From contig JBLHIB010000021.1 in assembly GCA_047615865.1 (NCBI GenBank), positions 1 through 39,194 of the forward strand: DNA of 39,194 nucleotides, in the 5' to 3' direction. The position numbers and the translations under genes were made by a program. This document shows, piece after piece, positions 25,035-34,032 of this stretch (position 1 is its first letter; every line of letters begins with the position of its first letter). Below the pieces are notes generated by a model. That model had not been told where the DNA came from. It made no database searches and saw only the letters and a program-made list of their open reading frames with translations. This DNA comes from JADFAK01 sp047615865 (lineage in GTDB: Bacteria; Bacteroidota; Bacteroidia; Flavobacteriales_D; Sanyastnellaceae).

Positions 25035-26348
25035 ATGTCACCCAATCAAAAAGCCGCATTTTACACACTAGGTTGCAAGCTCAATTTTGCCGAAACTAGC
25101 ACTATAGGGCGCCAGCTATTCGAAGCAGGCTTCGCGCGTGTGGATTTTAGCGAACAGGCCGATGTATACGTCATCAATACCTGCTCAGTGACCGAGCAAG
25201 CGAATAAAAAATGCCGCAATATCGTCGGCCGAGCTCTTCGCAACAATCCCAAAGCGTTTGTCGTTGTCATTGGCTGTTATGCTCAATTAAAACCCGATGA
25301 AATCGTAAGAATACCTGGTGTTGATCTTGTTCTAGGTGCTCAAGAGAAATTCAATCTTGCCAGCTATTTGGACAACATTGAAAAGACTGAACAGGGCCGG
25401 GCGATAACCCAAGAGATTAAACAGACAAAAGATTTTATTCCTTCCTTTTCAGTTGGCGATCGAACGAGGGCTTTCATGAAAGTGCAAGACGGTTGCAATT
25501 ATTTCTGCTCCTTTTGCACCATCCCTCTTGCTAGGGGGCGAAGTAGAAGTGCTAATGTTGAGCAGACAATGGTTGAGGCTCACAAACTGGCTCAAACTGA
25601 AGCCCGAGAAATCGTATTAACAGGTGTGAATATTGGTGATTTTGGCACAGCCCATGACCAGAACTTCTTTGATTTGGCAAAAGAATTGGACAATTTAGAA
25701 GGAATAGATCGGATAAGGATCTCCTCTATAGAGCCAAACCTTCTTTCCAACGACATCATCGATTTCGTCGCTCATGCCAAGCGCTTTGTTCCGCATTTCC
25801 ATATTCCATTGCAAAGTGGGTCTGATGAAATTCTGCAAAAAATGCGTCGCCGATATTTGACCAATTTATATACTGAACGAGTATCACGCATTCGAGAAAC
25901 TATGCCAAATGCATGCATTGGTGTAGACGTAATAGTGGGTTTCCCAGGCGAGACGGAAGAACGTTTTTTAGAAACGTACAATTTTCTGCAAGAACTAGAA
26001 ATTAGCTACTTACACGTTTTTACGTATTCTGAACGTCCAAACACCACTGCCGTGCGCATGGATGAAATTATTCCTCATGACGTAAGAAAAAAGAGGAATA
26101 CTATGCTACGCGTATTGTCTGAAAAGAAGAAGCGCGCGTTTTACGAAAGTCAAAAGAACACGCAATCCACAGTTCTTTTCGAATCGGAGGAAAACGAAGG
26201 ATGGATGTATGGCTTCACGGACAATTACATACGTGTAAAATTGCCATTCAATGAACAGCTCATCAACAAAGTCGTTGAAGTTAAGCTTGATACTCCTGAT
26301 TCAGAATGCGTAATGTCCGCTGAACTAATGACCAAAAAAACTGCTTAA
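25035..26348 (+). CDS. mtaB: tRNA (N6-threonylcarbamoyladenosine(37)-C2)-methylthiotransferase
   Basis: MtaB is a radical-SAM enzyme that adds a methylthio group to t6A at position 37 of tRNAs reading ANN codons. The start is ATG 25035 (437 residues), set by the promoter box just upstream. The N-terminal UPF0004 domain binds the auxiliary cluster through C14 (YTLGCKLNFAET), NTCSVTEQANKKC and GCYAQLKP. The radical-SAM cysteines are C154, C158 and C161 (CNYFCSFC). A C-terminal TRAM-like region follows about residue 375. TLGCKLN and VTEQANKK favour MtaB over MiaB/RimO. The stop overlaps the start of lgt (TAATG). Confidence 0.92.
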   Translation: MSPNQKAAFYTLGCKLNFAETSTIGRQLFEAGFARVDFSEQADVYVINTCSVTEQANKKCRNIVGRALRNNPKAFVVVIGCYAQLKPDEIVRIPGVDLVLGAQEKFNLASYLDNIEKTEQGRAITQEIKQTKDFIPSFSVGDRTRAFMKVQDGCNYFCSFCTIPLARGRSRSANVEQTMVEAHKLAQTEAREIVLTGVNIGDFGTAHDQNFFDLAKELDNLEGIDRIRISSIEPNLLSNDIIDFVAHAKRFVPHFHIPLQSGSDEILQKMRRRYLTNLYTERVSRIRETMPNACIGVDVIVGFPGETEERFLETYNFLQELEISYLHVFTYSERPNTTAVRMDEIIPHDVRKKRNTMLRVLSEKKKRAFYESQKNTQSTVLFESEENEGWMYGFTDNYIRVKLPFNEQLINKVVEVKLDTPDSECVMSAELMTKKTA

Positions 26349-27541
26349 TGTATCCAACGATTTATCACGCTGTTCTTGATATTTTCGGCTTCGATTGGCC
26401 ATGGATGAAATTGCTGAATAGCTTTGGCTTTTTTGTAGCTCTTGCTTTTGTTGCTGCCAATTTCCTTCTGCTTTTAGAAATAAAGCGAAAGGATGGTATG
26501 GGTCTATTCCCAAAGAAGACACGGAAAATTATTGTTGGCGGTCCAGTAGTTTGGTCTGATGTAATTTTCAACGCAGCACTAGGATTCTTCTTTGGCTGGA
26601 AAGTGATTTATTTACTCATGAATGCGGGTGAATTATTCACTGGAGATACTCTTCCTCAACAACATATATTTTCTGGAGATGGAAACCTTCTTATAGGACT
26701 GCTGCTTGGAGCAACATTTGGTGGTTTTAAATATTGGGAATACAAGAAGCAACAACTCGACGAACCTGTAGAAAAAGAGGTTGCCATCAAAGTGCAGGAT
26801 TATGTCGGTCCCATTACGTTCATAGCCGCTATTGGCGGTGTGGTTGGGGCCAAATTCTTTCACCTATTTGAGAATCCAGATGAATTCCTCTTGTTTTTCC
26901 AAGAGCCCTCACTTGAGAATTTCTTGAGCGGACTTACAATTTACGGTGGATTGATCGTTGGAAGTTTAGCGGTCTGGATATATGCAAGATCAAAAGGACT
27001 ACCTTTTATTCATGTCACCGATGCAGCTGCGCCCGGACTGATATTATCTTATGGAATCGGTCGCATAGGATGCCAAGTTTCTGGGGACGGGGATTGGGGA
27101 ATTGCTAACCTTTCACCAAAGCCTTCTTGGATCAGCTCATTGCCAGATTGGTTGTGGGCCTATGGTTATCCCAACAATGTAAATGGTGTGGGCACAAAAA
27201 TCCCTATTGACAGCGGAATGGACATTTATGAAGGATATGGTCGATATTTGGACATGCCTGTGTTTCCAACACCTATCTATGAAACATTGATGGCCACTAT
27301 CATCTTCTTAATCCTTTGGAAACTGCGAAAACGTATACAAATCCCAGGGTTGATTTTCGCCATATACCTGATGTTCAATGGCTTCGAACGTTTCTGGATC
27401 GAGAAGATCAGAGTAAATAATGTCTTTGACTTCTTGGGAATGTCTGTTACCCAAGCCGAAGTCATTTCTACACTTACCTTCTTTGGAGGAATAGCACTAG
27501 CCTATTACGTTATCAAAAAGGGCCGTAACTCATTGGTTTAG
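26348..27541 (+). CDS. lgt: Prolipoprotein diacylglyceryl transferase
   Basis: Lgt transfers diacylglycerol from phosphatidylglycerol to the lipobox cysteine of prolipoproteins in the inner membrane. The 397-residue polytopic protein has the family features in Bacteroidota form: YGGLIVGSLAVWIYA, HVTDAAAPGLILSYGIGRIGC with GDGDWG in place of the classical GRxGNF...E signature, TPIYETLMATI and FNGFERFWIEKIRVN. It is longer than E. coli Lgt (291), with an extra N-terminal helix pair and a charged loop near residues 130-150. It overlaps mtaB by one base. The lipoprotein at 11873 is one likely substrate. Confidence 0.88.
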   Translation: MYPTIYHAVLDIFGFDWPWMKLLNSFGFFVALAFVAANFLLLLEIKRKDGMGLFPKKTRKIIVGGPVVWSDVIFNAALGFFFGWKVIYLLMNAGELFTGDTLPQQHIFSGDGNLLIGLLLGATFGGFKYWEYKKQQLDEPVEKEVAIKVQDYVGPITFIAAIGGVVGAKFFHLFENPDEFLLFFQEPSLENFLSGLTIYGGLIVGSLAVWIYARSKGLPFIHVTDAAAPGLILSYGIGRIGCQVSGDGDWGIANLSPKPSWISSLPDWLWAYGYPNNVNGVGTKIPIDSGMDIYEGYGRYLDMPVFPTPIYETLMATIIFLILWKLRKRIQIPGLIFAIYLMFNGFERFWIEKIRVNNVFDFLGMSVTQAEVISTLTFFGGIALAYYVIKKGRNSLV

Positions 27542-27630
27542 ATTCATATAGACTCCCTCAACCTACTTCAACTTAATCCAAACAGAGGAATTATAGTCGG
27601 TTGGTAGAAAAGAAATAATTGCTCAAATTA

Positions 27631-27638
27631 TATACTTG
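27631..27638 (+). promoter_or_regulatory. Candidate -7 box (TATACTTG) for the 27688 cargo gene
   Basis: This is a one-mismatch TAnnTTTG octamer, identical to the candidate rho box including the following CGT. It lies 49 bases before the ATG at 27688, within a longer open frame to 27619. Confidence 0.4.
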
Positions 27639-27687
27639 CGTCCTGCGGGATCATTCGTTTCATTTTCTATCTTGGTGGTTATATTTA

Positions 27688-29442
27688 ATGAAGCTATCAC
27701 GATTCTCCTATATCGCCTTATTCCTATTCTTCTCAACTGGTGTCTTCGGACAAACAGTGATTGACGAATGTTTCTCTAGTGCATGGAGCGGCACTGATTT
27801 TGAATCCACAGGAAATCTTTCTAATGCCTTCCAAACCCAAGCAGAAGGTGCGGACCTTGTCAAGTTTACCGATGAAGGCTGGACTGGTACATTAGCCAAT
27901 CTTACTATTGAACCTCCAGTTTCTTGCGACTCTCCCAGAGCAATCTACCTTGAGATACTAGCGACAGATAGTTTAGGTGAAGGTTTTGGAATGAAATTAA
28001 ACAATGGTCTGCAAGTAGGAACTGTCGTGAATTTTGAATTTACTTATTGCAGCCATGGAGCTCAATCGAATGGAAGCTTTGCTCCAAAGATATACACTCA
28101 TGGCAATGGTAATTTTCAGGAAGAAGGAATCATAAATGCGTCCTATATTGAGACTCTTCCAGCTGCAGGTACCGCATGGGAAACACATACTGCTCAGTGG
28201 ACTGTAACTGGCGCAATGGCAGGCGATAATTGGATATTCCTATATACTGATGCGAGTTCAGGCATGGTCTTCAATATTTGTCAAATGCAGTTGGAACCGG
28301 CCGAATTAAGCCAAGACATACAACTTGAAGGATGCGAGTTAACAGGTCTACTAATTGGTGAAGAAATCGCTGGAGATGTCGATTATTCATGGAATAGCGG
28401 AGGTCAAGATGCATTCATCACAGCCAATAGCACGGGGTCGTATATCCTTACTGCCACAAATAGTTGCAATTCGGATAGCCGACTATTCCTAGTTTCTTTG
28501 CAAGGAGAGCCTGAATTGATGCCTGATGGAATTGAAGATGTCATTTTCTGTGAAGGAGATAGCCTTGAGATTAGTTCTTCAGGACTCAACGTGTTGAATA
28601 CTTGGCCTGATGGAACTTCTACTGACACATTTTGGCTCAGCAATGAACAGACCTATACTTTCACAATAGAAGATGATTGTGGAATTGTACCTTTTGAATT
28701 TGTCATCGATTTTGATACTATTCCATACATAGATCTTGGACCAGACCGAATACTCTGTGAAGGTCAGTCGTATACATTGGATGGATCGGTGGCAGGTGAT
28801 GTCGAATATTTGTGGGCGACAGGAAGTACAGATCCGTGGCAACTTGTTGACCATGAAGATGTGTATGAACTAACTCTTCAAAACGATTGTGGCAGCTATA
28901 CGGATGAGGTAATCATTGAGTATAATTTCATTCCAGAAAGCATAATTGACTCGGTTGTCTATTTTTGCAAAGGAAGGTTACCTGAATTTGATCTCAATGA
29001 ATATCCAGGCACTTTCGAGTGGTCTGATGGCTCCACAGGGCCCTATTATACAGCTCAGTTCTTAGGAGTCCATTGGGTGGATTACACGGATGACAAATTC
29101 TGTTTTACGTTCCGAGATTCAGTTATAGTCTTCGAGGACGAATGTTCATGTCCTATATACTTGCCTACTGCGTTTACCCCAGATAGCGATGGTATAAATG
29201 ACATTTACCGCTGTGAATTCGAGTGTCCTCCCTATGACTTTACATTGGAGATATACGATCGTTGGGGCAACGTTGCATTTCGAACTAATTCGCCCGACTT
29301 AGGCTGGGACGGAGATGTCAAAGGAAAAACTGCACCTATGGGTGTATACCAGTATCGCATGTGGTATCGAGAGTCATTTTCCGGGATTCCGATCGAGAAA
29401 TTTGGACTTCTTTCTCTTATTGGAGGCCCGTTTGAGAATTGA
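27688..29442 (+). CDS. T9SS type B cargo protein with Ig-like stalk
   Basis: I place the start at ATG 27688, which gives a clean signal peptide (MKLSRFSYIALFLFFSTGVFGQ); the frame to 27619 adds a non-signal leader. The 584-residue product has an N-terminal domain of about 190 residues, rich in beta structure (ECFSSAWSGTDFESTGNL), that resembles a jelly-roll carbohydrate-binding fold only loosely. Ig-like repeats marked by regularly spaced Cys pairs follow. Residues about 491-584 are the sorting domain: YLPTAFTPDSDGINDIY, EIYDRWGNVAFRT, GWDGDVKGKTAPMGVYQYRM. Export to the cell surface by T9SS is expected. Substrate or ligand is unknown. Confidence 0.8.
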   Translation: MKLSRFSYIALFLFFSTGVFGQTVIDECFSSAWSGTDFESTGNLSNAFQTQAEGADLVKFTDEGWTGTLANLTIEPPVSCDSPRAIYLEILATDSLGEGFGMKLNNGLQVGTVVNFEFTYCSHGAQSNGSFAPKIYTHGNGNFQEEGIINASYIETLPAAGTAWETHTAQWTVTGAMAGDNWIFLYTDASSGMVFNICQMQLEPAELSQDIQLEGCELTGLLIGEEIAGDVDYSWNSGGQDAFITANSTGSYILTATNSCNSDSRLFLVSLQGEPELMPDGIEDVIFCEGDSLEISSSGLNVLNTWPDGTSTDTFWLSNEQTYTFTIEDDCGIVPFEFVIDFDTIPYIDLGPDRILCEGQSYTLDGSVAGDVEYLWATGSTDPWQLVDHEDVYELTLQNDCGSYTDEVIIEYNFIPESIIDSVVYFCKGRLPEFDLNEYPGTFEWSDGSTGPYYTAQFLGVHWVDYTDDKFCFTFRDSVIVFEDECSCPIYLPTAFTPDSDGINDIYRCEFECPPYDFTLEIYDRWGNVAFRTNSPDLGWDGDVKGKTAPMGVYQYRMWYRESFSGIPIEKFGLLSLIGGPFEN

Positions 29443-29620
29443 TATTATTGGCTGGCGCAAGCGCAAATGTCATTCCAGAGTCCTGCTCTACACTTCTTCT
29501 TTCTCTTTAAAACATTTCGTAATTATCTCTCGAACTACACGTATTCAAAAGAATATGTGTCTCAAGTGAACTTTTGTTGAATTGGTGTGTACTGGGGGCA
29601 AACAATCAAACATCCATACC

Positions 29621-30811
29621 ATGCAAACCCGATACTTCGCCAAGATTTCCACTTCAGCATTACTTCTGTTTTCTTTGTTGACTGCTCAGGCACAAGACCA
29701 ATCTCAACAGAATCCAATTATCAAACCGATATGTGAGTTGCCCGCAGCCCCTGTTCAAATGCAAGTCGTATTTGCTCTTGACGTAACCGGCAGCATGGGC
29801 AGTCTAATCAACGCAGCCAGAGACAAAATCTGGTCTATTGCCAATAGCCTTAGACAAAGCAATACGCAAATAGATCTTGAAATCGGCGTGGTTGCATACC
29901 GTGATCGTGGAGATCAATTTGTCACCAAAATAATCGGGCTAAATACTGACATTGACCAAGTGTTTAGTGAGCTAAATGCATTATCAGCCAGCGGCGGAGG
30001 TGATACACCCGAAAGTGTAAACCAAGCTCTAAAAGATGCAGTAAATGCCATTCATTGGGATCAATCGCCTTCAACAATTCGAACCATTTTCCTTGTCGGC
30101 GACTGCCCACCACACATGAATTACCGCAAAGATGTTCCCTATCAAGAGACTTGTCAGCTCGCACTCTCAAAAGACATCGTGATCAATACAATCCAAATGG
30201 GATCCAACGGATCAACCCGTGTGATATGGCAAGAGATTGCCTCTCTGACACGAGGTGAATTCAATAACACTGACATGAATGTAAACCAAGTTGCCATCTC
30301 GACACCCTTTGACGAAGAACTGAAAAGAAAGACAATGGAATTGGAAGAATCAAAGACCTACTACGGTAATCAAAAAATCGTAGAAGAGCAAGTACAAATA
30401 AAGGAGATCAAAATTCAAGCGGCTTCGACTATGACAGTGGAAACAGCTGCCCGTCGAGCTGACTATTACAGCACTTCTGGATACGATACTGATTTCTACG
30501 GCAGCAATGAAATAATTACTGACATAGCAGCTGGAGATGTCTCACTTGACGACATCGAAGAAGCCGATCTCCCAGAACACCTGCAAGTAATTCCTGTGGC
30601 TGAGAGAAAAGAATATTTGGACACCTTGGTAGCAAATCGCCTCGAAGTACAAGACGAAATTGAATCACTAATCAAACAACGAGAAGTGTACATTACGAAC
30701 AACAATTCGGCTGCAGTTCTGGAAAACAGTTTATCCAATAAAGTACTTCAGTCTGTTAAGAGACAAGCTGCTAGTAAAGACATCAAGATCGATGGTAAGG
30801 CAAAATTCTAG
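29621..30811 (+). CDS. Secreted von Willebrand factor A domain protein
   Basis: The start at ATG 29621 yields a 25-residue signal peptide ending TAQAQ; an upstream start at 29582 would add 13 unlikely residues. The 396-residue product has a VWA domain at about residues 45-235 with the metal site DVTGSMGS (D54, T56, S58). Other typical parts are GVVAYRDRGD, GGGDTPESV and TIFLVGDCPPH. The second half is charged and helical, with ERKEYLDTLVANRLEVQDEI likely coiled coil. There is no T9SS sorting domain and no lipobox, so it is probably periplasmic. VWA domains bind proteins through the metal site; the partner is unknown. A terminator follows. Confidence 0.82.
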   Translation: MQTRYFAKISTSALLLFSLLTAQAQDQSQQNPIIKPICELPAAPVQMQVVFALDVTGSMGSLINAARDKIWSIANSLRQSNTQIDLEIGVVAYRDRGDQFVTKIIGLNTDIDQVFSELNALSASGGGDTPESVNQALKDAVNAIHWDQSPSTIRTIFLVGDCPPHMNYRKDVPYQETCQLALSKDIVINTIQMGSNGSTRVIWQEIASLTRGEFNNTDMNVNQVAISTPFDEELKRKTMELEESKTYYGNQKIVEEQVQIKEIKIQAASTMTVETAARRADYYSTSGYDTDFYGSNEIITDIAAGDVSLDDIEEADLPEHLQVIPVAERKEYLDTLVANRLEVQDEIESLIKQREVYITNNNSAAVLENSLSNKVLQSVKRQAASKDIKIDGKAKF

Positions 30812-30837
30812 TCATTGATATGCTAACACAAGAATAG

Positions 30838-30868
30838 GCGATCGGGAAATATTCTCGATCGCTTTTTT
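30838..30868 (+). terminator. Intrinsic terminator after the VWA gene
   Basis: An 11-bp stem (GCGATCG core, one G-U pair) with a tight 3-base loop ends at 30862 and is followed by six Ts. Confidence 0.85.
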
Positions 30869-30990
30869 CTATTCTTTCCCAATAGGCAATAGAGACATTT
30901 GCCCTTGTGGCTAGATTTTAAAAAGCTCTTGAACTTGCTGCATAAAAAAATACTGAGGCCTGGTTAAACCTTTTCAAAAAGCAATAGTCC

Positions 30991-30998
30991 TATATTGG
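30991..30998 (+). promoter_or_regulatory. Candidate -7 box (TATATTGG) for the ECF sigma operon
   Basis: It differs from TAnnTTTG by one base and ends 16 bases before the GTG start at 31015. It could instead be part of a self-recognised ECF promoter, whose sequence I cannot predict. Confidence 0.3.
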
Positions 30999-31014
30999 CA
31001 TCAAGGCTTTATAA

Positions 31015-31563
31015 GTGAAAAAAGAAGATCAAGAAATACTAGTTGCCCGATTACAATCAAGCGAAACTGCCGATTTGGCTTTTAGCGAGATGGTTAAAAT
31101 ATTTCAGCGGCCAATCTATTTCTTTGTTCGCCGCATGGTGCTTGATCACGACGACGCCAATGATGTAACTCAGAATGTTTTCATCAAAGCCTGGAAAGGT
31201 CTACCCAAGTTTCGAAGCGAATCAATGCTCTCTTCATGGTTGTATCGCATAGCTACAAACGAATCAATCACATTTCTCAATAAGAAGAAAAAAATCGCTG
31301 GAGTCCCTTTGGACAGCATTGAACATAGCCTGTCGGCAAATTTGGAAGCAGATGTATTTTATGATGGGGATGAGATCCAAAGGAAACTTCAAACTGCTGT
31401 TGCGCTCTTGCCTGACAAACAAAAAGCAGTATTTATCATGAAATATTTTGAGGAGAAGAAGTACACAGAAATTGCCGAGATCACCTCTACTTCTGTAGGC
31501 GCATTAAAAGCTTCCTTTCATCACGCAGTAAAAAAAATAGAACAGTTTTTGATCGAGGGTTAA
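31015..31563 (+). CDS. RNA polymerase sigma factor, ECF subfamily
   Basis: The 182-residue protein has the two-domain ECF layout. Sigma region 2 spans about residues 25-95 (PIYFFVRRMVLDHDDANDVT, FIKAWKGLPKF, SWLYRIATNES). Region 4 spans about 122-178 (LPDKQKAVFIMKYFEE, YTEIAEITSTSVGALKASFH). It starts with GTG. The next two genes follow at 32 and 12 bases and look like its anti-sigma and a periplasmic sensor, so the set is probably one stress-responsive operon. The inducing signal is unknown. Confidence 0.92.
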   Translation: MKKEDQEILVARLQSSETADLAFSEMVKIFQRPIYFFVRRMVLDHDDANDVTQNVFIKAWKGLPKFRSESMLSSWLYRIATNESITFLNKKKKIAGVPLDSIEHSLSANLEADVFYDGDEIQRKLQTAVALLPDKQKAVFIMKYFEEKKYTEIAEITSTSVGALKASFHHAVKKIEQFLIEG

Positions 31564-31595
31564 ACCAACATAATAAAATTCAGTCCAATAATAAG

Positions 31596-32135
31596 ATGAG
31601 CGAAAGCAGAGGACATACGAAGAATGAATTAAGGAAGGAAGCGCCAAATTTAGCTGCTATTCCACGGGATAATTTTATCGTTCCAGAAGGATATTTCTCT
31701 GAGCTAGAATACAATCTCAAAAGTAAATTTCAAGAAGGCAATTCGGAATTACAAGTCCCACATGACTTCTTTGAAACAATGCATACTGATATTCTAGCAA
31801 AGATTGCCTCCGAAGATGAAGTGACCAGAGTTGTACCTCTGAGAAACAGCAAAGTAGCAGTTTGGATTTCAACCGCTGTGAGCATAGCTGCCATTGGATT
31901 ATTGATGTTCTGGTTCTTAGGGAATCAAGAGGGAAAGTGTGAGACATTTGCTTGCTTACTAGAGCAAACAGAGTTATCTAATGACGATCTCATGATTCTA
32001 GATGAAGCCGATCTTTTTGAATTGATAGGTGAAGAGCAAGACTTGTTAGATGCCGTTCAATTGGACGAAGATGATTTACTTAATTATTTGGAAGATGATA
32101 TTGAAGACTTTACGGTAGACGAATTGTACGAATAA
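31596..32135 (+). CDS. Putative membrane anti-sigma factor
   Basis: The 179-residue product has one transmembrane helix at about residues 87-108. The N-terminal part (1-86) would lie in the cytoplasm, and the C-terminal part (110-179), strongly acidic, in the periplasm. The cytoplasmic part carries a duplicated motif: VPEGYFSELEYNLKSKF (29-45) and VPHDFFETMHTDILAKI (54-70). A motif of this form occurs in proteins encoded beside ECF sigma factors in Bacteroidota, to my knowledge. Position, topology and size favour an anti-sigma role. No zinc-binding HxxxCxxC motif is present, so it is not the ZAS class. Confidence 0.7.
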   Translation: MSESRGHTKNELRKEAPNLAAIPRDNFIVPEGYFSELEYNLKSKFQEGNSELQVPHDFFETMHTDILAKIASEDEVTRVVPLRNSKVAVWISTAVSIAAIGLLMFWFLGNQEGKCETFACLLEQTELSNDDLMILDEADLFELIGEEQDLLDAVQLDEDDLLNYLEDDIEDFTVDELYE

Positions 32136-32147
32136 ACAGATAAAACG

Positions 32148-32615
32148 ATGAGTATGAAAAATGGAATAATACTGTTAGTTGTCCTAATTATTCACCTAAG
32201 CGCTTTCGCTCAGAAACCGCGCATGGATGGCGACAAAATTAAACAGCTAAGGATAGCTTTTATTTCTGAAGAACTGGAGCTAACAACTGAAGAAGGACAA
32301 GCATTTTGGCCTATTTTCAATGATTATGAAAAACAGACGGAAGAACAAAATGGTCAGATAAAAGAAGCTCGATCGGAAGTAAAAGGCAAAAAAGATGAGC
32401 CTTCAACAGAACAAGTTGAAGAGTCAATTCGAAAGACCACCGAAATCCGTGTAGCAATGGCCATATCTCATGAAAGTTATATGTTGGATTGTCTTGAGGT
32501 TTTAGGGCCTGACAAGACAATGAAACTTGGCGGCGTCGAACGCAGGTTCAAAAAAGCATTGCTAGATAGGGCTAAGGGTAGACGTCCAGATGGGCCGCCT
32601 CCAAAGCAAAGATAA
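32148..32615 (+). CDS. Spy/CpxP-like periplasmic protein, probable sensor of the ECF system
   Basis: This 155-residue protein has a signal peptide (about residues 1-22, ending SAFAQ) and a helical, charged mature part. IKQLRIAFISEELELTTEEGQAFWPIFNDYEKQ shows the pattern of CpxP/Spy/CnrX-type proteins, where a helical hairpin with an LTxxE/Q-like segment senses metal or misfolded protein. The C-terminal tail is Pro/Arg-rich (RRPDGPPPKQR). An internal ATG two codons in (32154) is an equally good start. Placed last in the sigma/anti-sigma operon, it parallels CnrX of the CnrYXH system. A metal role is only a possibility. Confidence 0.7.
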   Translation: MSMKNGIILLVVLIIHLSAFAQKPRMDGDKIKQLRIAFISEELELTTEEGQAFWPIFNDYEKQTEEQNGQIKEARSEVKGKKDEPSTEQVEESIRKTTEIRVAMAISHESYMLDCLEVLGPDKTMKLGGVERRFKKALLDRAKGRRPDGPPPKQR

Positions 32616-32639
32616 ATCCAGAATTCAAATCTAAAATTG

Positions 32640-32676
32640 GAGTCTAATCAGAAATGGTTAGGCTCTTTTATTTTCT
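32640..32676. terminator. Terminator between the ECF operon and the DEAD-box helicase gene
   Basis: A 10-bp stem with two G-U pairs (32640-32649 with 32656-32665) is followed by TTTTATTTT. It lies in the convergent gap and overlaps the end of the minus-strand helicase gene. Confidence 0.65.
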
Positions 32677-33897
32677 GAATGGTTTTCTTTTGTTCTTGTT
32701 TCCAAAATTGCCTCTCCCCTTGCCACCACCTTTTGGCTGAGATTTAGGACTGTAAGTTGGCACGTCGCCTAACTCTTCAGGCACCTTCAATTTACGAACT
32801 TCTTGCTCAATAAGCTCTTCAATTTTGAGGAATTTGCCTTGATCGTTGGGTGTAATCAATGTGAGTCCAACTCCTGTCTTTGCAGCTCTTGCCGTACGAC
32901 CAATTCGGTGCACATAATCGGCCGCTTCGTTGGGAACGTCGTAGTTGATTACAAGTTCAATATCGTCGATATCTATTCCACGACTTACAACATCCGTAGC
33001 AACGAGAATTGTAGTCTTACGATTTTTAAAATCCAACATGACTTGCTCACGCTGAGTTTGCGCCAAATCGCTTGATATCGAAGCGCAATTCAACCTATGT
33101 TCTTTCAAGATGCGATAGACATCATTTACGCCCTTCTTAGTCGAGCTAAAAACAATAACCGATTGCAGGCTTTTCCCTTTAAGTAAATGAGCAATCAACT
33201 TAGGCTTTTGGTGATCAAAGACCACATAGGCTCCTTGAAGAACACCTTCTGCTGGCTTACTCAAAGCAATGTTTATCTGCTCAGGATTCTTTTGAATCTG
33301 CGTGGCCAATGATCGAATATTGGCTGGCATGGTCGCTGAGAACAGTAACGTTTGTCTGTCGGGATTGCATTCTTTAATGATCCGCGTAATATCTTGGTGG
33401 AAGCCCATATCGAGCATTCTATCCGCCTCATCCAAAATGAACAGAGAGATCTTTGACAAATCGACATAACCCAAATTGAGATGGCTCATGAAACGGCCTG
33501 GAGTTACAACGATGATATCAGTGTCTCCGGTCAAAGCCTTTTTTTCTTGGTTAAAATCGGCACCATCTCCTCCTCCATAAATGGCCATTGAAGATATACC
33601 TCCAAAATAACCAAGCCCTTCTATTGCTTGATCGATTTGAATAGCCAATTCTCGAGTCGGCACTACAATAAGTGCACCAATTCCTTTTCGGTCTCCTTCG
33701 AGAATTCGGGTCATCGCAGGCAATAAAAATGCCGCTGTTTTACCTGTACCCGTTTGTGCAATTCCAATAAGGTCTTTGCCCTCAAGAATGATCGGTAGCG
33801 CCTGCTCCTGTATAGGTGTTGGCTTTTCAAACCCCATAGCTGCTAATCCCTCTTGAACCTCGGGATGGAGTTTAAAATCTTCAAAGGTCTTATCCAT
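32668..33897 (-). CDS. DEAD-box ATP-dependent RNA helicase (RhlE-like)
   Basis: The 409-residue protein unwinds RNA duplexes, probably in ribosome assembly or mRNA turnover. It has all core motifs: Q motif with PTPIQ (Q30), AQTGTGKT (K53), PTRELAIQ, TPGRF, DEADR, SATMP, VATDVVSRGIDID and HRIGRTARA. The last 35 or so residues are a Gly/Lys-rich basic tail (KGGGKGRGNFGNKNKRK) typical of RNA-binding extensions in RhlE-like enzymes. It is transcribed divergently from the PKD-repeat gene at 34033. Confidence 0.93.
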   Translation of the reverse strand: MDKTFEDFKLHPEVQEGLAAMGFEKPTPIQEQALPIILEGKDLIGIAQTGTGKTAAFLLPAMTRILEGDRKGIGALIVVPTRELAIQIDQAIEGLGYFGGISSMAIYGGGDGADFNQEKKALTGDTDIIVVTPGRFMSHLNLGYVDLSKISLFILDEADRMLDMGFHQDITRIIKECNPDRQTLLFSATMPANIRSLATQIQKNPEQINIALSKPAEGVLQGAYVVFDHQKPKLIAHLLKGKSLQSVIVFSSTKKGVNDVYRILKEHRLNCASISSDLAQTQREQVMLDFKNRKTTILVATDVVSRGIDIDDIELVINYDVPNEAADYVHRIGRTARAAKTGVGLTLITPNDQGKFLKIEELIEQEVRKLKVPEELGDVPTYSPKSQPKGGGKGRGNFGNKNKRKPFRK

Positions 33898-34001
33898 TTC
33901 GCAATATCACTTGATTATTGTCCTGCTAGACAGGTACTTTTATGCTGTGTAAAATTCCGATATTAGTCTGCAAATACGATCACAAATTGATTCTACTATC
34001 G

Positions 34002-34009
34002 TATTTTTG
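34002..34009 (+). promoter_or_regulatory. -7 promoter box (TATTTTTG) for the PKD-repeat cargo gene
   Basis: This is an exact TAnnTTTG octamer, 23 bases before the ATG at 34033. Confidence 0.55.
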
Positions 34010-34032
34010 ATGGGCTGGAATTTGCCTGCAAT

